Positions 46,241 through 58,120 are shown, counted from the first letter of the stretch. The stretch is DNA of 64,000 bases from Dactylellina haptotyla (GCA_031310005.1 CM062383.1:1054001-1118000); one strand, 5' to 3'. The notes: generated from the sequence alone by a model not told the origin. Numbers and translations: made by a program.

Positions 46241-47064
46241 GGAGACACGGATAGCAAGAGCTCGAAACCAATTACTTCCGGTCTCTGATGTGGGCTGAAT
46301 AATAGCAAGAAAGGGGAATTCTACTTGTCCCACAGACTTTCTAATATTTTTTTTTTGATGAAATCTTAATTAATGGCTCTACAGAGGAGTTTATGGCGAA
46401 TGTATGTACAAAATTTTGTTTTCGAAAACTGTATTTCCTCAAAACATCTAGCTTAGGTTGGAATTTTTTATAAACCGAATCAACTTGAATATCCGGGTGT
46501 CGGCTCCCATATGGGATTACTGGCCTCCCTTCTACCTAATAATAACACCTTGACCATACAATCCCGTGATCTAGGACTTCACAAGTGCTCTTGAGACTGG
46601 GTTTGCAACAATAACCACTGGCGCAGACAACGCAGCCGTACTTTTGCTGTGTTGGAGAACCTAGCTTTGCTTGAACTGGGAATGTTACCCAAATTAGATT
46701 AGTTTAAAGCGAGGCGCAACCAACATCACCTGCGCCTATTCTCCCCCAGAACTTCGGCTTCACGAAGCAAGGCAAAGTTTGAACATTTAAACGAGTGGCA
46801 TTGCATGATGTAGGCTGACAAATATTAAGTTAACAGAATCCAGGAAACTGAAAAAAGAGAAGTAAAAGGATATGGGTTGAAGACATTAACAACTAGCTAA
46901 CTTTCCGTCGAATTAAACGCTCGGTTTGATGTATTTTCTTTTCTGCCTATGCGACAGTGACCAAATTATCTCAGTATCGTGCAACTGGATTTACCCCAGA
47001 GAACCTTGCATTGATAAGGCGAGATCACCGAATACTCAATGATCTGCCGTTACCCGTGCCCCGA
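46241..47064. other. Convergent 3' spacer
   Basis: About 820 bases between the membrane protein gene and the urea-transporter gene. No gene is seen. Confidence 0.5.
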
Positions 47065-49342
47065 TTAGAAAACCTGCTGGGCGCGGTTGTAACTCCCAGT
47101 GCCCTTGCCACCCTCGCTCTCTTCCTCGTCTGGCTTTCTGACCTCTTCGCTTCCTTCCACCACGTCTCTGCTATCAGCTTTGACGACTGGCCTGTCCAAG
47201 CCAGTGAATCTAGTGCCCTTGACCTTCGCCATAATCCACATAACTGACAGCCTGAGGGCGCAGCTGGCAAACATGAACAAGACCCCTCCGACTGGTGCAG
47301 CAACATACGCGCCAAAGACACCCCAATCATCAACATAGAGTGTCTCCATTGCAATCAACTGTCCTCCTGCCTGCGCGCTACCGTAGTAAATGGTACCAAA
47401 GATGAAAACACTGATTATACCCCCGCATCCTGCAACAATAACATCGACCCCGTTCAAAAAGTACAGAGCGTCGACCAATCCCAAAAGCAGAGATGGGATG
47501 GCCGCGGCGCTGACAATATCCGAAATCAAAAAGATCTGAAGCACGCTCGCGTCCGCTTTAATAGCCACCACGATGACCGGGATAATCAGGATCACCACCC
47601 CAGCTCTAATATAGATCAAGGGTAGCTTGTTCCTAAACAAATCGTTCGAAGCGGTGGAAATCATTGCTGACTGTAGCGAGTCGAAGATCGCAGTGGAGAG
47701 GGCTACGACCATGAAAACAACGAGTCCGACGACCCACCCTGGGAGTTCTGCGATCAAATAGAAGAAGGCGACGGAACTCCAGTCTGACACTGGACCCCAT
47801 TTGTCTTCTCCGTGCGCCCAGACGGCGATGATACCCGTGAACCCTGTAACGGTGAGGATGACAAATATCCAGCCTGCAGCGATGGATGCACCGATGTATA
47901 AATCTCTATCCGTGCGCGAGGCGAAAGAGCGCATCCAGAACGGTGAGAGGAACATGAAATTTGTGGCGACAGCAACAGGGAGGATATAGAGAAGCTTCCA
48001 GCCTAGTAGAGTAGCTTTGGTGAGGCCGGAGGGATCAATGAGCGCTTGGTCGATGTGGGATTTTGTGCCGATCGAGATTGTGCAGATTACGATAAGTAGG
48101 AGCACGAGGGCACCTTGAATGTTATCTGTGACGAAGGAGACACGAAAGCCACCGAGGGAAGTGTAGATTGTTGTCACTGCGACTTCAACTATGAGGGCTG
48201 GGAGACCGTTGAGGCCCGTGAGGAGATTGATGACAGAGTTCACAGCGGAGAGTTCAGCAACCATGTACAGGAACATGGTGATAATGCTGAGTATACTGAG
48301 GTACAGCGCAGCGGCAACTCCGAAGCGATCGCGAGTCCATTCTGTAAGAAGGAAGCCTTCTGGCGTGCGGCGACGAATTATTGGCGTGAGAAATGCGAAC
48401 AGGAAGATGGGCAGCGCGGATGCAAGTGCGTAGACTAGGACGCCCTGTACGCCTGCGAACGCGCCAATGTCCGGGTACGTGAAGAGAATACCGGAGCCGA
48501 GACCTATAAACACACAAAGGTTAAGGAAGACCTATATCAGTTGCTGTGCCCCTGGATACTGTGGGGTTATAGAGGGGATGGGTTAAAGCGGCAACACGTT
48601 CCTCACGCAAGTATTAACTTGATCGAGTTCTGACGGTAAAGTCTCAGCTGTGAAACATCCTCTGTTCGTCTGAGGCTATCATGGCGGAGGAGTAGGTGTA
48701 TCTACATCCACCCGAACATAATAGGACAGCGAAGGCGTTCGAAGCACCCGCAGTGTAGCCAAACGGAGGGGGTAGTGGGAGACCGTCAAAGACGGCCAAC
48801 CACGCTCCACCCCGATGAGAAACCTTCAAGTTTATTTGTTACAAACCTCAAGTCTTCGACTACTTGGAAAGAGTCCGTATCCAGAAATTATCCGTATACC
48901 GTATGAATAGAAATCCACGTTTGGGAAAGATCCCGATCAAGTGTTTGTGCGTTGCAGGTTGCATATCCGAGTGCCGCTTTGCAATTTTCTGGTGCGAAGG
49001 ATTGTTGGAGGTCCTTTCGGCCATTTACTCACCGCTGGCGATAAAGTTCAACGCGAGCGGTATAGCTATGGCGGATTGGAGCGGAACCTATCAGTATGAT
49101 ATTATATGATTATTGAGCGTGTTATATTCAAACCTCGCTGCGTCCTGTTGGACGACAAGAACTCGGCTTTGGATTGGTTCCTGAACTTCCAGGCGAAAGC
49201 CAAGCCCATGATCCTGTATGTCGCGCGACGGGTTAGTAACCTGGAACATGCATGCGGGAAGGACATGGGGACTGTCGTACAGAAACAGGCCATAGGTAAG
49301 ATAGATGATGGCATTAGATGCCTGAGTCGATGGGAGGCCCAT
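47065..49342 (-). CDS. Urea/polyamine transporter of the sodium:solute symporter family (DUR3-like)
   Basis: Four exons, 49342-49281, 49213-49134, 49065-49033 and 48503-47065, give 537 residues. The first three exons are small (62, 80 and 33 nt) but reconstruct the expected N-terminus: NAIIYLTYGLFLIMGLAFAW, FRNQSKAEFLSSNRTQ, then AIPLALNFIASGLGSGILFT. About 13 hydrophobic spans follow, with family blocks TSLGGFRVSFVTDNIQG and LSTAIFDSLQSAMISTASND. The SSS family (PF00474) includes fungal Dur3, which takes up urea and polyamines across the plasma membrane; the shorter N-terminus suggests a Dur3-related subgroup, so no symbol is given. The third intron is 529 nt, far longer than others here. 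GATA-type sites upstream fit nitrogen control. Confidence 0.9.
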
Positions 49343-50229
49343 ATTTAGATGCGATAATCAGGATAAAAGTTTTAAAATACTACGATATGTAAATTTTGCA
49401 AAATCAAGAGAAGAAGCTTAACAGCGGACGAGCTGAAGTTTAATAGCAAAGTGGAAGAGAATAGACTTCCCGCCAGTTGAGAAGGAGGAGATCGCGCAAG
49501 CTTATAAACCTTCCAAAAGGGACAAAATTCTGGTTTGGTAACTTTTTGGGGTAGCGCAGAGATTTTTCGCACAACCAACCTATTATCTCATCGTAATGCA
49601 ATGCGCATGGGAAGTTATCCCACACCCTTGGAAGGTTGGCTTATCTGGGGGAGCTCGGTAAACGGTTCATCAACGTTTTTGTGACGAAGCCGGGACACGG
49701 GACATGAATTGACTTCGGTATCGGGGTCCGAGTGGGGGTCGAGACGCCCATTCGATCACTAAACAATATGCCGGCTGTGAGCCGAATCGGCACGTTAGCC
49801 GAGCGAGCTCAGCTTTGATAAATTCAGTTGATAATATTATATCTTTTGCTATTGTATGCAAGGGCGCTAGTGGGGAACTGATTCCGCGTCCCCGTTTTGC
49901 AGGTCCAAAGTGCTGGGTAACACAAGCCGATGATACTGCGCGCTGCCTATCTAAATTCTGGTAGCAACAAATAAATGTGATTTGATATATGGTATAACGA
50001 AGATCTATGTGAGTAACATCCGAGTGTATCAAATGGCACCCGGGCTTACATACTTTGTTAGATCATGATGCATGATGTACCATTTCTACGAGCCGCAGTA
50101 TTGCTGGTAATGTGTTGATAGGCGGCACCTTCCGTCCAAATTCGAGTTTTGTGGAACCTCACTCCACACCAACTTCTCTTCAACCTCATCCCACCTCGAC
50201 ACCCCTCACCGGCCAATTGGCCCTCCACA
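49343..50229. other. Divergent intergenic region
   Basis: About 890 bases between the urea transporter (-) and CIA30 (+). Apart from GATA-like sites, no feature is supported. Confidence 0.45.
49352..49646 (-). promoter_or_regulatory. Candidate AreA/GATA sites upstream of the urea transporter
   Basis: HGATAR matches: CGATAA at 49352-49357 (plus strand), AGATAA at 49583-49588 and 49641-49646 (minus strand). AreA-type factors bind such sites to switch on nitrogen-scavenging genes. The motif is short, so chance matches are possible. Confidence 0.35.
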
Positions 50230-51155
50230 ATGTTCCGCCCAACGCTCGCCCGCTTCCAGCAGTTCTCCAAAGATGCAGGTCTCCTCCGCCGGAGTCTGCA
50301 ATACGTTCAGTTCGAGGCGAAGAAGAGTACCACCACCCCACCCCACTAGATTATATCGCAAAGCCTGCCCACTAACATAGCGAAGTAATGTCTGGCGGCT
50401 ACCTCGACCCGAAATTCGAAGACCTGTATTTTTTCAACGCCGAAGATGAATTAAACCGGAATCGTATAGTCCTGATGTCGGATGCCCAGGACGGCGGCCA
50501 CACCAAAGCCGACTTTGCCATCGTCGAAGAAGAAGACTACAAGCCCGTCGTCCCCTCGCCGCCGATATCCATGGAAAACAATACATACAAGGACTACAGA
50601 CCCATCATACCGAAGATATACGGTCTCTTCCACGGGAATATCTCCACGCGCCTACCGAATCAGAAACACAGACCGGATATCGAGCTTTCTGGGTACGCTG
50701 GTTTCCGAACGATGGGGCTAGCCAAGACGATCTTCGGAGCGCGGTTCTACGATATCGAGTTTTACCAATTCATCGCGTTGAGGGTTAAATCGGACGGGAG
50801 GACGTATATGGTTAACATGCAGACGGATTCCGTCGATCAGAAGGATTTGCACCAGCACAGGTTGTTCACCAGGAAGCCCGGTGAATGGGAGACCGTCGTA
50901 TTAAAGAACGACGGGTTCGTGAGGACGCAGAACGGAGGGATAGTGCTGGACCAGCCGAGCATGCTGGTGGAAAAAGTCAAGACGATAGGGATAAGTACTG
51001 TCGATCGAGTGGAAGGACCGTTCAAATTGGCGGTTCACGGGATCTGGGCGACGAATACCCCGCCGCCGGACTCGGTTGATGCGACGATTGTCGATGGGAA
51101 GGAAGAGTATATCGACTGGGAACACGGAAAGCACCGGGGATACCAGGTTTGGTGA
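50230..51155 (+). CDS. CIA30: Complex I assembly factor CIA30 (NDUFAF1)
   Basis: Two exons, 50230-50326 and 50386-51155, over a 59-nt intron (GTACCA donor, CACTAAC branch) give 288 residues. The first exon supplies a mitochondrial-type N-terminus (MFRPTLARFQQFSKDAGLLR). The acceptor used is GCGAAG rather than CATAG, because the latter would meet a stop at once. The second exon holds the CIA30 domain (PF08547): FFNAEDELNRNRIVLMSDAQ, GLFHGNISTRLP, SGYAGFRTMGLAK, FIALRVKSDGRTYMVNMQTD and GISTVDRVEGPFKLAVHGIW. Established role: chaperone for a membrane-arm intermediate of NADH:ubiquinone oxidoreductase. Translation could also begin at the ATG at 50388, but that form would lack the presequence. 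It converges on CMS1 with 85 bp between stop codons. Confidence 0.93.
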
Positions 51156-51240
51156 TCAAGGAGTATGGAAGAGGAAAGAAGAAAAAAACTCGCTTTTGGT
51201 TCTATCGTACAATTGCAAATGCAAAGCATATATATCTATT

Positions 51241-52325
51241 CTAATAAAACATTACGCCGCGCGAATCGCCGTCGCTACCGCCTTCCAACCGTTTTCGTAC
51301 GCCTTCGATCGCCAGCAATTCGACAAGTTTATCCTGCACCTCTTTGATATCCCACAGCCCTCGCTTTTTGGTGTCGATATAGCTCACGTCTAACACGACC
51401 CTCTGCACATATTTGATTTGCAGCGCGCCGTCCTTTATCAGGTCGACGAGTCTTGCGGGTGTACCGACTGCGATTCCGATGCGGGTTTTCTTGGCGTACT
51501 CTACGGCTTCGGAGAGCTTGACGTGCTTGGCGAAGAATTTTGCGATGAAGGAGTCGGTTGTTTGGTATTTACGAAGGATGCGGACGACGTCGGCGGCGCG
51601 GAGGGCGGCGGGGGAGACGAAGATTGTGTGCGGGGAGCCTTGAGCTTTGGGGGAGGATTTGAGGTGGGATATCGAGGATTGGCCTTTCTTCGTGCAGACT
51701 GCAATAGTTACGTTAGTGGAGGGATCAAAATGTTTGGAGGGGGCTGTATAGGCTTACATTTCTCCATGAACTCGCACAAGTTGGCGAGAGATCGCTTGGA
51801 GGTGTATTCCGTTGTATCGAAGTAGAGGTTTTCTGTGTGCATTGGGAATGGAGTTAGGATCTCGGTTGTATATATATACTAGTATCAATTGGAATGCCAA
51901 TAATAAGAAAAATAAGTACCTGGAAGAATGCGGTCTCCGAGCTCGATTGCGGAGAGATCTTTGTTGAACTTTTGTATGCGCTGTGCGACAAAGTCGGCCA
52001 TGATCTTTGGGTCCATCATGGCAATCGAGTCATCAATGCCCGTGCCATCCTCCTTTGGCCCTCCAGTTCCATTCTTCTGGTTTGCTGCTGGCTTCCCCTT
52101 TGTCTGTGGTGCTTTATTCGAGGGTTTGGGTTTTACGGGTGCGCCGTCCGCGGGAGGAGATGTTCGCAGCTTCTTTGTGGGAGCTTGTTTAGCTTCCTGG
52201 GTCTCGAGCGCCTGGGCAGCTCTGAGGGCGCGCTTCCTCTTGCGGCGGGAGAGCTGGTTGGCGGTGGTAACGGTGCCCTTGGCGGTAGCGACAATGTCCT
52301 CGCCGGAGTCGTAGTCGTCGTCCAT
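51241..52325 (-). CDS. CMS1: 90S pre-ribosome factor Cms1
   Basis: Three exons, 52325-51920, 51832-51758 and 51698-51241, with introns of 87 and 59 nt, give 312 residues. The start is MDDDYDSGED. The N-terminal third is Lys/Pro-rich (LSRRKRKRALRAAQ; KKLRTSPPAD), as in nucleolar proteins. The remainder is a truncated DEAD-helicase-like fold of the CMS1 family (PF14617): ENLYFDTTEYTSKRSLANL, HTIFVSPAALRAADVVRIL, TRIGIAVGTPARLVDLIKDG and VQRVVLDVSYIDTKKRGLWD. Helicase motifs needed for catalysis, such as a Walker A, are absent, as is known for Cms1. Established role: component of the U3-containing 90S pre-ribosome. The start codon is 231 bp from the divergent CENP-T gene. Confidence 0.9.
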
Positions 52326-52556
52326 TTTGATACTCTCCACGGGTATAGCGACAGTGCAGTGTAATTGAAGAGATTGATGCCGCACGATTGTCGGCGGCGG
52401 ATTTGCTTTTGTCTCGCCGAGAAAAGTGCGGCAGCCGTCAAACAACGCGTTCGCTGCCCATCGCGCGAATCCCCAACACCACAACAACATCAACCTCATC
52501 TCGTCCGATTCAACCTCATCGCCAATCCGCCAGTTCGACGTCGCCCGTCCAACAGC
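52326..52556. promoter_or_regulatory. Shared promoter of CMS1 and CENP-T
   Basis: 231 bp between divergent start codons. The CMS1-side frame stays open across it, but no conserved sequence is encoded there. Confidence 0.5.
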
Positions 52557-54658
52557 ATGTCCGACGCCGACTTCAATCCCTTCGCTCCTCGAGCTGCCCT
52601 CCGCCGCTCTCCACCCGGGGGGGCTCGGGGCAGCAGCAACAGCAACCGCAGCAAGACCCCCGTCGCTGCATCGCGGGGTCTCACCAGATCGATCACACCC
52701 AAAGCTCCCACTCCCAGAGAGGCGACTCCCAGAGATGCGACTCCCAAGGTCGCCACCCCGCAAAGTGACACCAGAGAGTCGTCGCAGGAACCCGTTCTGC
52801 GGTCTATGACCTCGCCGATCCGGGATATCGACATTGTCAGTTCAATTCCTCATCTGTACATTCCTCTGTCTTGTCGTTGTGTATACCCTGCTAACAATGT
52901 AAACAGTCCTTCTCACAGCCTACAATATCTTCCTCCCGCCACCTCGCCGTCTCCCTGACTCCCAGAGCGTCCACCGTCGAGCCCGTAACACCCTCCTATA
53001 TCCGTCCTTCTTCCTCAGTAGCCGGTACCTCCCTACGGCGCAAGGCTACTACTCCGCATGCAATCCGCGGCTACTCCAACCGCCCAACCCCCCACAAAAA
53101 CCAGGGCAAACGGCGCAACTCCCGCTTCGCCGGCGAGGACGATGACATATTCCAAGCACTTAAGCAGTTTAGCAAAAGTATGTCTATTTAAAGTATCCAA
53201 TTGAAAGAAACGCACACTGACCGCAGCTGGTAGTAACCGCCCCGACGTCAAAACCATTCATCCCCACCCCCAAAGCGATAACCCCAAAAGCTGCCACCTC
53301 CCGCCGCCGCACCCTCGAGGGCATCCGCTTGAACCGCGACCTAGACGCCGTATCCTCAGAAGAAGACGAATCAGCAATCCGTGCGCCGCGCCTTTCCAAC
53401 GTGTCATTGAAGCTCATGGGCAGGAACTTCTCAATCAACGCTCATGACGACGACGAAGATGATGAGGACATCAGCCCGCCGCAACTCACATCCCCGCTAA
53501 TGAAGGACAACGACGACGACGAGGCAACCGGTACAGTCAACGGCACGCCGAGATTTGAGGTTGCCCGACGAGCGGTGGCGGATAACGACCGGCGGATGAG
53601 TTTCCTGCCGAATGCGTTCGACCGGTTCGCAGATTTTGACGATGTGGTAATGGATGATAGCGTTATCCAAGAGCAACTTCCCTCAGACGTGGGGTTCGAA
53701 CAGTCAAGTTTTGCGGTGGAGCAGGAAGGTTTGAGTTTTGCGTAGGCCTCACTCCCCCCTTTAATTCCCCAGATTAGAACTATACTGACAGCGATTGGTA
53801 TGAATGAATAGTGACCATACAGCCGATTTGAACGGAGATGTATCCAACTTTTTCGACCCGCAGGGCATGGGCAATCCCGACGACGAAACCGATTTCCGCC
53901 TCGAACAGGTGGATATATCCGCTCTCGCAGAAGAACCGCCCGAACTCATCAACGACGATTCCTCCCCGCCGCCATTTGCTGGCGGCTTGGAGCCTGGATT
54001 TGTCGATTCGGACTTCGACGAGGATGATGACGGAGATAGACCGCTGCACTTGCAAGCAGGGTTACAATCGGCTCTTGGAAGACGACCTTTAAATCTGGGA
54101 GACGACGACGACGACGACGAAATGAACAGTAGACCTGCCAAACGTCCTCGTACGAAGAAGGAACTACCACTCTCATCGTATGGTATTCCGTATCCTAGTC
54201 TACCGCCGCGAGTGATCAAGGCCATTATAGCGCGGACCAGCAAGCAGAAATTATCGAAGGAGGCGTTGAATATGGTTGTTTCGGCTTCAAATGCATATTT
54301 TGAGAATCTGGGGGAAGATTTGGGAAGTTTTGCGCGGCACGGGAAGAGGAAGACGGTGGAGGAAGGTGACGTCCTGCAGGTTCTAAGACGGTATGTTTAC
54401 ATTATTCCCTGGCTTTCATTCTTGGTATATCTTGGTATATATCTACAATTATTTACGGACTGTTGCTAATATACATTTTTTGGTTGTATTTACAGACACC
54501 GCCTACTGAACGACAAGACGACGGTGTTTTCGCTGGCGAACCAGTATTTACCCAGAGAGCTGCTGCAGGATATCAGGATCCAGGTGCCGAAGAGAAATGA
54601 AGTGAAGCCGAGGCGACGGAGGGCGCAAGACGAGGCTGACGAAAGTATGGAGGTATAG
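52557..54658 (+). CDS. CENP-T: Inner-kinetochore histone-fold protein CENP-T (Cnn1)
   Basis: Five exons, 52557-52835, 52907-53177, 53234-53741, 53812-54390 and 54496-54658, with introns of 56-105 nt, give 599 residues. The N-terminus starts MSDADFNPFAPRAALRRSPP and carries repeated TP sites. The middle is acidic and disordered, with a few basic, phosphorylatable motifs. The C-terminus holds the histone fold (about residues 480-560): YPSLPPRVIKAIIARTSKQK, LNMVVSASNAYFENL, EEGDVLQVLRRHRLL, followed by YLPRELLQDIRIQ and a basic tail. Established role: CENP-T binds centromeric DNA with CENP-W, and its N-terminus recruits the Ndc80 complex. The third intron boundary uses GGTAG rather than GCAG, which keeps the frame. 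Its stop is 47 bp from the SHY1 stop. Confidence 0.9.
52710..52769 (+). repeat. 15-nt coding repeat in CENP-T
   Basis: Four tandem 15-nt units of the type ACTCCCAGAGAGGCG, the later ones diverged, encode TPREA-TPRDA-TPKVA-TPQSD. Each gives one TP site. Confidence 0.75.
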
Positions 54659-54705
54659 ATGCTGTTCTCTCTGAGACATATGATTGTAGAAGGACAGGAA
54701 CGGGT

Positions 54706-55929
54706 CTACGCCCAATCCTTCTGCAATCGCACTTTCTTGGTAATCTCCCTCGGTGGACGACGGATGACTAGGTAGAACATTATCGAGGTCGCGATGCCGA
54801 GGGAATACCTGTGTTTATAAGAGGTTTATTAGCGAAATTGTGTATACGAGCGTGGCGAGGGAGTTATGGCGTTTTTTAGGATGGTTATTCTGGTCGTTGG
54901 GCGTTCTATCTAATGGAATCAGGTTTATACAACATACCATGTAACAATATATTGGAAATGATTATTCTTCAAGCCGACCTCTGGCACTCTACCGATTGGG
55001 ATACCTTTCGATTCACGGTCCATAATCCCAAGAATCGTATGGTCTGTGCGTGATAAACATCAGTATAGGACTCGTGAGAATGAAAAGCGTGAAATATTGG
55101 ATAAATACGGACCCATTGTTTCTTCCACGAGCACCTCCTGGCTACCCACCCATGCCGCCATCTCCTTCACATCCGGGAAATACCACTGGCCCTTCTCCGG
55201 CTGGTTGTCCGGTGTGAACATATTCTTCTTTGGCGCTTCTCTTAACAACCCTTCGACCAGGATCTCGTTGGAGGGCAATGCCCGCTCTCCACCGGCCTTG
55301 TACCGCTTCCGCTTGTCTGCCAGCTCTTTGGGGATCCATCCACGATTGACCAATATCGTAGACGCATTGTCGAGGGATCTGTCTAGCGGGGTGATGACGA
55401 CGTATCCGTTGTTGCCGTCCCGCAGGCGCGGGCCGATGAGGATCTCCTTGTCGTGGCGGAGGATGCCTCTGGCGACAATGCGGCGGTAATCGAAGTCTGG
55501 AAGGGCGGAGACGTCGAGGGAGGGTGGGAGGGGGAGAGGTGGGCGTGTGAGTCGGTCTTCGCTGCGGGCTATCAGGGCAGTTTTCCACTCGAGACGGTAG
55601 ATTTGCCAGGTGCCCAGGGCGAAGGCGGTGAGTGGGATGAGGGCGAGGATGACGAGGCCGAGCGGGCGGTGGCGGCGATTAGTGCGCACCAGGCGGACGG
55701 GTTGATCGAGAAGGGAAGTGAAGGCCGGGTCGTCGCCCGGTTGGGGACGCGGGACGGAGTAGTGTCGGCGGGGAGCTTGGAAGGGCCGGCTGGGGAGGAA
55801 GGAGGCGATGCGGCGGGAGCAGGAGGGGCAGACGGTCCGGCGGGGTGGGAGTATCGATTGCCGAAGGAGAGAGGAGGGGCCACGCCAGAAGAGGAGGAAG
55901 GGCACCCGAGGCGCCATTGACGCCGCCAT
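54706..55929 (-). CDS. SHY1: Cytochrome c oxidase assembly protein Shy1 (SURF1)
   Basis: Three exons, 55929-55113, 55043-54938 and 54808-54706, with introns of 69 and 129 nt, give 341 residues. The N-terminus is a presequence rich in Arg and Ser. One span lies near residues 89-108 (PLGLVILALIPLTAFALGTW), then the SURF1 domain (PF02104): TWQIYRLEWKTALI, DFDYRRIVARGILRHDKE, STILVNRGWIPKELA and EKGQWYFPDVKEMAAW. The last exons give HTILGIMDRESKGIPIGR, HFQYIVTWYSLGIATSIMFY and the second span, then a short basic tail. Established role: inner-membrane factor for Cox1 maturation and haem handling in complex IV assembly. The first donor (GTCCGT) is non-consensus, but the joined sequence MDHTILG supports it. 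Confidence 0.93.
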
Positions 55930-56219
55930 GATGTCGATGTCTACTTCTCGTCGAATAGTGCGCCGTCAATTGGCGAGGTCATCGTGAAACTGGGAGAAGT
56001 TCGGTTTGTTGCCGCTGTTGGATTTTGCGGCCAGCAACCCTGATATACGTATATATACACCATGCTTCTCATCTTTCTCATAGCAATCAACCAGAATATG
56101 AATATAAATAGATACATGTGCCTGCAGGATGAAGAAAACATCAAAGAAATACAATTACAAAGCAATGCTCCAATAATGTTTTGCCTACACCGTGCACAAT
56201 TCCCGATACCCCGGATACT
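55930..56219. other. Spacer upstream of SHY1
   Basis: 290 bases, no feature recognised. Confidence 0.5.
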
Positions 56220-57533
56220 TCAATGAGAATGGGTTTGAGAGTGACTGGAAGGCCAGACAAATGTATCCTGCCAACGAGGTGAGGGAAGCCCAATTAAAAA
56301 CATACCGGCTATCAAATCATTGAACTCATCCTTTTCCTTGCCTCTTCTCCGGAACCTTGAATTCAGAATCGCCAACCGATATATATATATATATTTATAG
56401 AATTCTCGTGCAAACGCCCGGATCATAACCATGTACACCTGCAATGGGTTGGTTCCATGGAACCGTCAATCAACAAGGTTGTTTCCACGACTGAGAGAGC
56501 CTTATAGTTCGCAGCATATATAGTGACCAATGTTTTCCACCGTGAAACTGTCTACCAGCCCCGTCCAGAAGCTAGGCCAAATACATAACATCATACCCCC
56601 TATATTGATCCTAATATATTGCCTCCCATAGAGGGCCGTTCATGAGGTTTCTAAATATCGGATGGATATATATACGTATATATATATATCGTACCGATAG
56701 TAAGAAACAGATTAAGCCAGAGCCGCTGAAAAGGGTGGTCAATCAAGATAGAAGAGAGGTCGAGGAGATGGTCAAGGAACCGGCGGAATTTTATAAAAGC
56801 GGACTCGTATGCGTCTGCTGATATTGACGGGGAAGAGTGAAAGGGTGAGGGAACATCTGTGTTGAGATTAACCTTGGAACGCTTCTGGATAGCATCAAAT
56901 CCCTTGGACAATATAGATTTACACGTCGCCGAGTTTATGATCGCAGGGTCCTGTTTGCGCAGGGAGGAGTTAGAAATATTGGAGAATTCGCTCTGCATAT
57001 GGAGTATAGAAAACAAAACCAAGAAAACAATGGTTGACCAGACTAACCGTCGAACCTCTGCACAACTCCCATACTGCCAGGTTGTAGCTTTTGGTAGCAT
57101 AGTCATTGCTAATCCTCGCAAGATAGGATTGATATATACCCCAAGCCAAGGACAGAACCGCGATAATAGTAGCCGTAATGGCAACGGTATTTCCTGTAAG
57201 TGAAGATTTCAGAAGCTTGAAGCGATTTAGTTTGTGGGGTTCTATTTCTAGTTGTGCTTGATGCGGCCCGGGCACAGGACTGGAAACCTGCACCCCTTGA
57301 GAATTTTGTAACGGGCCTGTGGAATTCGAATTAACAATGGCCATTAGAGACGATTCTGAGTTCTCGGTGGATGTCGCCATATCGCTTGTCTCCACATTTT
57401 GAGAAACCTGGCCCGGAACTGCCGAATTCCCAGACTGAAATATGGAAAGGGGTATTGTATCTACGATTGTAGTTGATGGCGGTGTGATTGCAGTTTGTGA
57501 GTTCGGCAGTCGCAGCCTCGTTGGTGCTTGCAT
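56220..57533 (-). pseudogene. Decayed tandem paralogue of the 58.1-59.4 kb membrane protein
   Basis: The start MQAPTRLRLPNSQ (57533) and the first exon (57533-57048) parallel the intact neighbour: LLKSSLTGNTVAITATIIAV, LSLAWGIYQSYLARISNDYA, AVWELCRGST. A 97-nt intron leads to DPAIINSATCKSILSKGFD (from 56950). Beyond about 56700 the match to the neighbour continues only in broken form: a segment of about 42 codons ahead of GTNPLQVYMVMIRAF is collinear with the neighbour but crossed by two in-frame stops, and the frame shifts once before it. TA-dinucleotide expansions occur inside the homologous region (YIYIY). A truncated product of about 261 residues ending at 56651 could still be made. I call it a pseudogene or a 3'-truncated paralogue. 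Confidence 0.65.
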
Positions 57534-58120
57534 GTGGAGAGCTCGAGAATTGCCCCAGCGCTGAGTTATTGCTGGAGCTAAAGATATAGATAGCGATGTT
57601 CCCAATATGATTCGAAGCTTTAGTTAAGTCAAAATAATGTATTTTTGGACTGTAATGTCATCAGCATTGCATGCTCGATGCAAATATATCCGCAGATCGA
57701 ATCACGATTGTACAGCCACCCAAGTTCGAATCCTTCCCCACAACCAAGAAATCGATTTAAATCAGCCTCATCCACTTAAAGCTTCAACTTAAGCTTCAGT
57801 ATTCGAACTACTTTACTCCCACCTCCCAAAGAGCAATATTTGGTACTTTACAAGTCCGTAGAACACAACAACGACATCAACAGCGAGACTTTTCAAGCCG
57901 ATGAGTATGATCAGAAAATAATGTAACTAGATTTGAAAAGCCAAGCTAAATAGTGTAACTGTAGCGTCCGAACTCTAGAATTGGAAATCAATATTTCGGT
58001 ACTCTCATAAATGTACCGAAGTAAATCCTTTCTTCTTCGGTTTCGTTCGTCGTAAATTCTATTTCTAAATTCGAACATTTCTGCACATACCTCATCCTAA
58101 TATCTCCAGGTCGGATTCTT
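57534..58120. other. Spacer between the tandem paralogues
   Basis: About 590 AT-rich bases. No gene is seen; it should hold the promoter of the decayed copy. Confidence 0.45.

Noticed and set aside
21921-46295. Shared string TCCGGTCTCTGATGT at two intergenic sites
   Set aside because: A 15-nt match is within chance expectation for 64 kb; flanks do not align.
23552-49342. A urea-utilisation gene cluster (DUF1989 protein plus urea transporter)
   Set aside because: The two genes are about 22 kb apart with unrelated genes between them and no urease or urea amidolyase.
19686-50078. A shared 16-mer CATGATGCATGATGTA at about 19687 and 50064
   Set aside because: Internally repetitive and expected about once by chance in this length; no other shared context.
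51885-52763. CMS1 frame extending 146 codons upstream of the chosen ATG
   Set aside because: The extension overlaps the CENP-T first exon on the other strand and carries no conserved sequence; CMS1 proteins start near MDDDYDSGED.
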